DNA from: Pleurostoma richardsiae
Lineage: Eukaryota > Ascomycota > Sordariomycetes > Calosphaeriales > Pleurostomataceae
NCBI GenBank assembly: GCA_030052745.1
Contig: JANBVO010000108.1
Location: 1-21,144, forward strand
Length of the DNA stretch: 21,144 bases
Reading direction: 5' to 3'
Shown here piece by piece: positions 18,586 through 21,144 of this stretch (its first letter is position 1; each line of letters begins with the position of its first letter). Below the pieces are notes generated by a model that worked only from the letters and a program-made list of their open reading frames with translations, had not been told where the DNA came from and did no database searches. The translations under genes were made by a program, and so were the position numbers.

Positions 18586-19009
18586 TTCTTCCCTTGTCTG
18601 CCTACCTCGGATAACGCGGTCGCAGACGCGCGCATATATACACAAGGTCGGAGGACTTGCCGCCCGAAGCCACCGCTCCTACCAGCTGCTAGGCCGGGTC
18701 TGACAGCCGCCGGGTCTGGAGGGTTGCGTCTCATGAGCCTTGCAGGCTAGGTATCACCTAATAAGAGAAATACAATGGTGTGTTGCAGTGCGTTTCTTTT
18801 TGGGAGTTAGAGTGCCTGCCCGAGTCAAAGGGCCTAACTGGCCAACTACGGGAACACAATGTATGACTCGGGGTGTAGTATAGAGCAAAGCTATGCTAAT
18901 TACAGACTCGCCCGGATAACAGAGTAGGATTTGGCCCCAACACCCCGGTGGCTGGTGGGGGTAACAGCGAAAGCGGAAAGCAAGAGGAACAGGTGCCTCA
19001 CCCGCCGCG

Positions 19010-20110
19010 TCACCACTCCACCGGGTACACCAGCTTGAAGCCTCGCACTTCCTTGCGTCGGATCTCGTCGATGCCCTCGAGGATGCCCTCGAGCCCGCCG
19101 GGGCGCACCTGCACGGGGTGCGGCTTGATCTGGTCGGCGCCGCGGGCCAGGATGCGCTCGATGGCGGGGAAGTACGCCTCGCCGAAGGCCCGCAGGGCCG
19201 GGTCGCCGTCGCGGCCGTAGGGGGCGGGCCAGACGCTGCCGCGGCCCGAGATGGTGGTGGCCAGGATCCAGCCGGGCGTCACGGCGCGGCGGCTCGCCAG
19301 CGCGGGCTCGTAGGGGTCGAGCGCGGCGTAGCGGCCGCCGGCGCGCCCGATGGCGGCATAGCACGCCTTGGTGCTCGAGGGCACGGTGACGCAGTCGACG
19401 GCGTAGTCGAGCGCGTTGCCGGTCAGGTCGCGGATGTCCTGGGCGTGGCTCGGCGCGCGGTAGTCGAAGGCGCGCTCAGCGCCGTAGGCGGCGACGAGGT
19501 CGTTGTTGGCCGGCGAGCACGTCGTCACCACGCGGTAGCCGGCGCGCGCCAGCAGCTGGATCATCATGGTGCCGGTCGAGGTGGCCCCGCCGTAGACGAG
19601 CACCCACTTCTTGCGGTCCTCGGCGCGCGGCTTCTCGAAGGTCAGCGGGAGGCCGAGCTGCCGGAACAAGGCCAGCCCGGCCGACGAGATGGCGGTGCCC
19701 ATGGCGGCGGCGTCGGCAAAGGGCTGGTCCGGGTGCATCTTGACCACCAGCGAGGCCGGGCACGTCGTGTACTCGGCGAAGGCGCCGGCCAGCGGACGCC
19801 GCGTGTCGACGCCGTCGGCGCACCCGAAGACGCGGTCTCCCACCCGCAGCCCGCGCGAGGCCGGCACCGCCGCGCCGATCTCGACCACGGTGCCCGCGAA
19901 GTCGAAGCCCAGGATGCACCCGGGGCCCAGGAAGCCGTTGATCATCTTGGTGTCGACTGGGTTCAGAGCGAGCGCTGCCGTCTTGACCAACACCCCGTCA
20001 GGGTCACACCGCACGACATCGACCCCCTCGGCGATCTCGACGGCGCCGTTGGCGTCGGCCGCACAGAGCGCCTTCTGCTTGGCCGGAATCGTGACCCTGC
20101 CGACGGCCAT
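19010..20110 (-). CDS. Zinc-free medium-chain reductase, trans-enoyl reductase type (LovC/TOXD-like)
   Basis: A 366-aa NAD(P)H-dependent oxidoreductase of the medium-chain dehydrogenase/reductase superfamily, without introns. The N-terminal catalytic domain has ALNPVDTK at 48-55 and ILGFDFAGTVVEIG at 66-79, the GroES-like signature seen in LovC-type enoyl reductases. The cofactor loop VYGGATSTGT at 172-181 is followed by an Rossmann-like segment to about residue 290. The structural zinc cysteines of alcohol dehydrogenases are absent. Enzymes of this type reduce enoyl intermediates for polyketide synthases that lack an active reductase domain, or act as standalone reductases (TOXD in the HC-toxin cluster is related). 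No polyketide synthase is present in the window, so its partner is unknown. The start context GCCATGG is good, and a palindromic CGATATATCG lies about 150 bp upstream (20262-20271). Confidence 0.9.
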   Translation of the reverse strand: MAVGRVTIPAKQKALCAADANGAVEIAEGVDVVRCDPDGVLVKTAALALNPVDTKMINGFLGPGCILGFDFAGTVVEIGAAVPASRGLRVGDRVFGCADGVDTRRPLAGAFAEYTTCPASLVVKMHPDQPFADAAAMGTAISSAGLALFRQLGLPLTFEKPRAEDRKKWVLVYGGATSTGTMMIQLLARAGYRVVTTCSPANNDLVAAYGAERAFDYRAPSHAQDIRDLTGNALDYAVDCVTVPSSTKACYAAIGRAGGRYAALDPYEPALASRRAVTPGWILATTISGRGSVWPAPYGRDGDPALRAFGEAYFPAIERILARGADQIKPHPVQVRPGGLEGILEGIDEIRRKEVRGFKLVYPVEW

Positions 20111-21138
20111 GGCACCTGGCGTAGGAGTTTGATCGAGAGCAAGAGGGAGAAGGAGGAAGAGACAGAGACAGCACAGGAAGCACGGCAGGTGTCGTGGAAC
20201 TTGGTTGGATGATGGACGATGAGACGGCGGACGGCAGCGAATCTAAACGATTCACCCAACGCGATATATCGATGGCCGCAACGAGCTCACCGGTTCGCCC
20301 GTCCGAGAACGCTAGGGGCCCCTTGTGCACGACATGACGCAGTCACGGGCTCGCGGCACATCGTTCCGTGGTTAACCTATGCGAACTCCTGTTGTGGTAA
20401 TGGAGACCGGCCGGTTATGATCACGCCCGTTACCACCCACACCTAGTATGGGTATTGCGCATAGTGTACGCCGGGATAACTATGTACCTCGGACTAAGAG
20501 CGCAGGCTAGTTGTCCCTGTCAATCTTCTCTAAAGGCGGCTGTTCACACACTTCCTTCATGCAACCTCATTCGTCCTTCGCTCGAATGGGTAAATGTCAG
20601 GAACCGAGGGATCGATCACACAGTAGTTACTGGTACGAGATGCTACGAGATGCGAGCGCAAAGTGGGGTCAGAGTGAGCAGCGGAGGTAGTTGTTGTTCG
20701 TATCGACAATAGTTAGACTATGGTGAGGATATGAGTAAGTTATAGTCTGGAGGTTACGAGACGAAAAACACCTTTTTGCCTGTCCACCACCACGTCACAT
20801 GACGCGTACTGTTACTACGATATACGGAGTATATACCGGTATAATATAATTAGTATAAAGCATTAGTACTCTCTTTACAATACGTGCCGCCTAAGCTGAC
20901 CACGCTGCTTAATTACGGTGTTACTGTGTTAGATGTGATGAGAACCAGCCGACCAACCGACCAGCCGCCCAGCCAATCAGCCAACCCACCTAGATAGCTG
21001 GGTAGGAAGAAAGGAATCCTTCAAGGATGCGCAGCAGAATAGGAACGGGATCGTCCGCCGGTGACGCGCTACTGTCTATTGCAAGCTCGTGTTCGCCCCC
21101 CACTTTTTTTCATTCCCCCGCACACATCGAATCTCAAG
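20111..21138. other. Upstream region of the reductase and AT-rich island
   Basis: The first 150-200 bp should be the reductase promoter. From about 20700 the DNA is TA-rich: by hand count 20821-20880 has 16 G/C of 60, and it holds the 12-bp palindrome TATACCGGTATA at 20832-20843. This resembles the decayed DNA at the other window end. At 20945-20985 there are loose repeats of CCGACCA/CAGCC. No gene is supported. Confidence 0.45.
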
Positions 21139-21144
21139 ATGACC
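21139..21144 (+). other. Possible first codons of a further gene at the window edge
   Basis: The window ends in CTCAAGATGACC, with A at -3 of the ATG and a pyrimidine- and C-rich leader before it (about 21098-21122), a layout typical of fungal 5' UTRs. Only two codons are visible, so this is no more than a suggestion. Confidence 0.15.

Larger units (their letters stand above)
16088..19009. other. Three-kilobase region without a recognisable gene
   Basis: The 16088-16400 part should be the regulator's promoter. Beyond it, open frames of up to about 200 codons occur on both strands at 16795-17223, 17052-17498 and 17296-17901, but they overlap in opposite directions, carry no known domain and look like by-products of high GC. 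No RNA gene was recognised. A short tandem TGCAGAT repeat sits at about 16432-16450. Confidence 0.45.

Noticed and set aside
20945-20985. CCGACCA/CAGCC repeats considered as a CRISPR or telomere-like array
   Set aside because: Units are short, irregular and without spacers; they do not match a telomeric repeat, and CRISPR is not expected in a fungus.

Overview
This window looks like part of a filamentous ascomycete (Pezizomycotina) chromosome carrying a small secondary-metabolite locus. GC-rich coding regions are interrupted by short introns (72-136 bp) with fungal GT...AG ends and CTAAC/CTGAC branch sites. Products are typical of fungal metabolism: a Zn2Cys6 regulator, a microsomal P450, an NRPS and a LovC/TOXD-type reductase. 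Low-GC, TpA-dense stretches lie at both window ends and resemble repeats decayed by repeat-induced point mutation (RIP). Six protein-coding genes are supported.

Layout. 1-973: AT-rich decayed DNA, an (ATTTTT)n microsatellite, and the upstream region of the first gene. 974-2575 (+): an intronless, bacterial-looking fold-type III alanine racemase. Its frame runs straight on into a C-terminal piece of a DUF7702-like membrane protein. 3246-7457 (+): an intronless 1403-aa NRPS with order (short N-terminal region)-A-T-C and no epimerisation domain. 8183-9905 (-): a two-exon P450. 9906-11943: no gene seen. 11944-12836 (-): a complete two-exon seven-helix DUF7702-like protein, homologous to the racemase tail. 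14048-16087 (-): a three-exon Zn2Cys6 transcription factor whose zinc cluster is split over three exons, including a 31-bp exon. 16088-19009: no gene seen, but G-quadruplex-type tracts. 19010-20110 (-): a zinc-free medium-chain reductase of the trans-enoyl-reductase type. 20111-21144: upstream DNA, an AT-rich island, and possibly the first codons of another gene at the very edge.

How it may work (inference). The racemase would supply D-alanine to an NRPS that cannot epimerise. The adenylation domain would load the amino acid on the carrier domain, and the C-terminal condensation-like domain would join or release it. The P450 and enoyl reductase suggest an acyl or polyketide partner whose synthase is not in this window. 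The regulator may control the set. Functionally this resembles the HC-toxin and cyclosporin clusters, where an alanine racemase (TOXG, SimB) feeds an NRPS, but those racemases belong to a different fold. Here a bacterial-type enzyme appears to have been recruited, and the fused membrane tail is the most unusual feature in the window.
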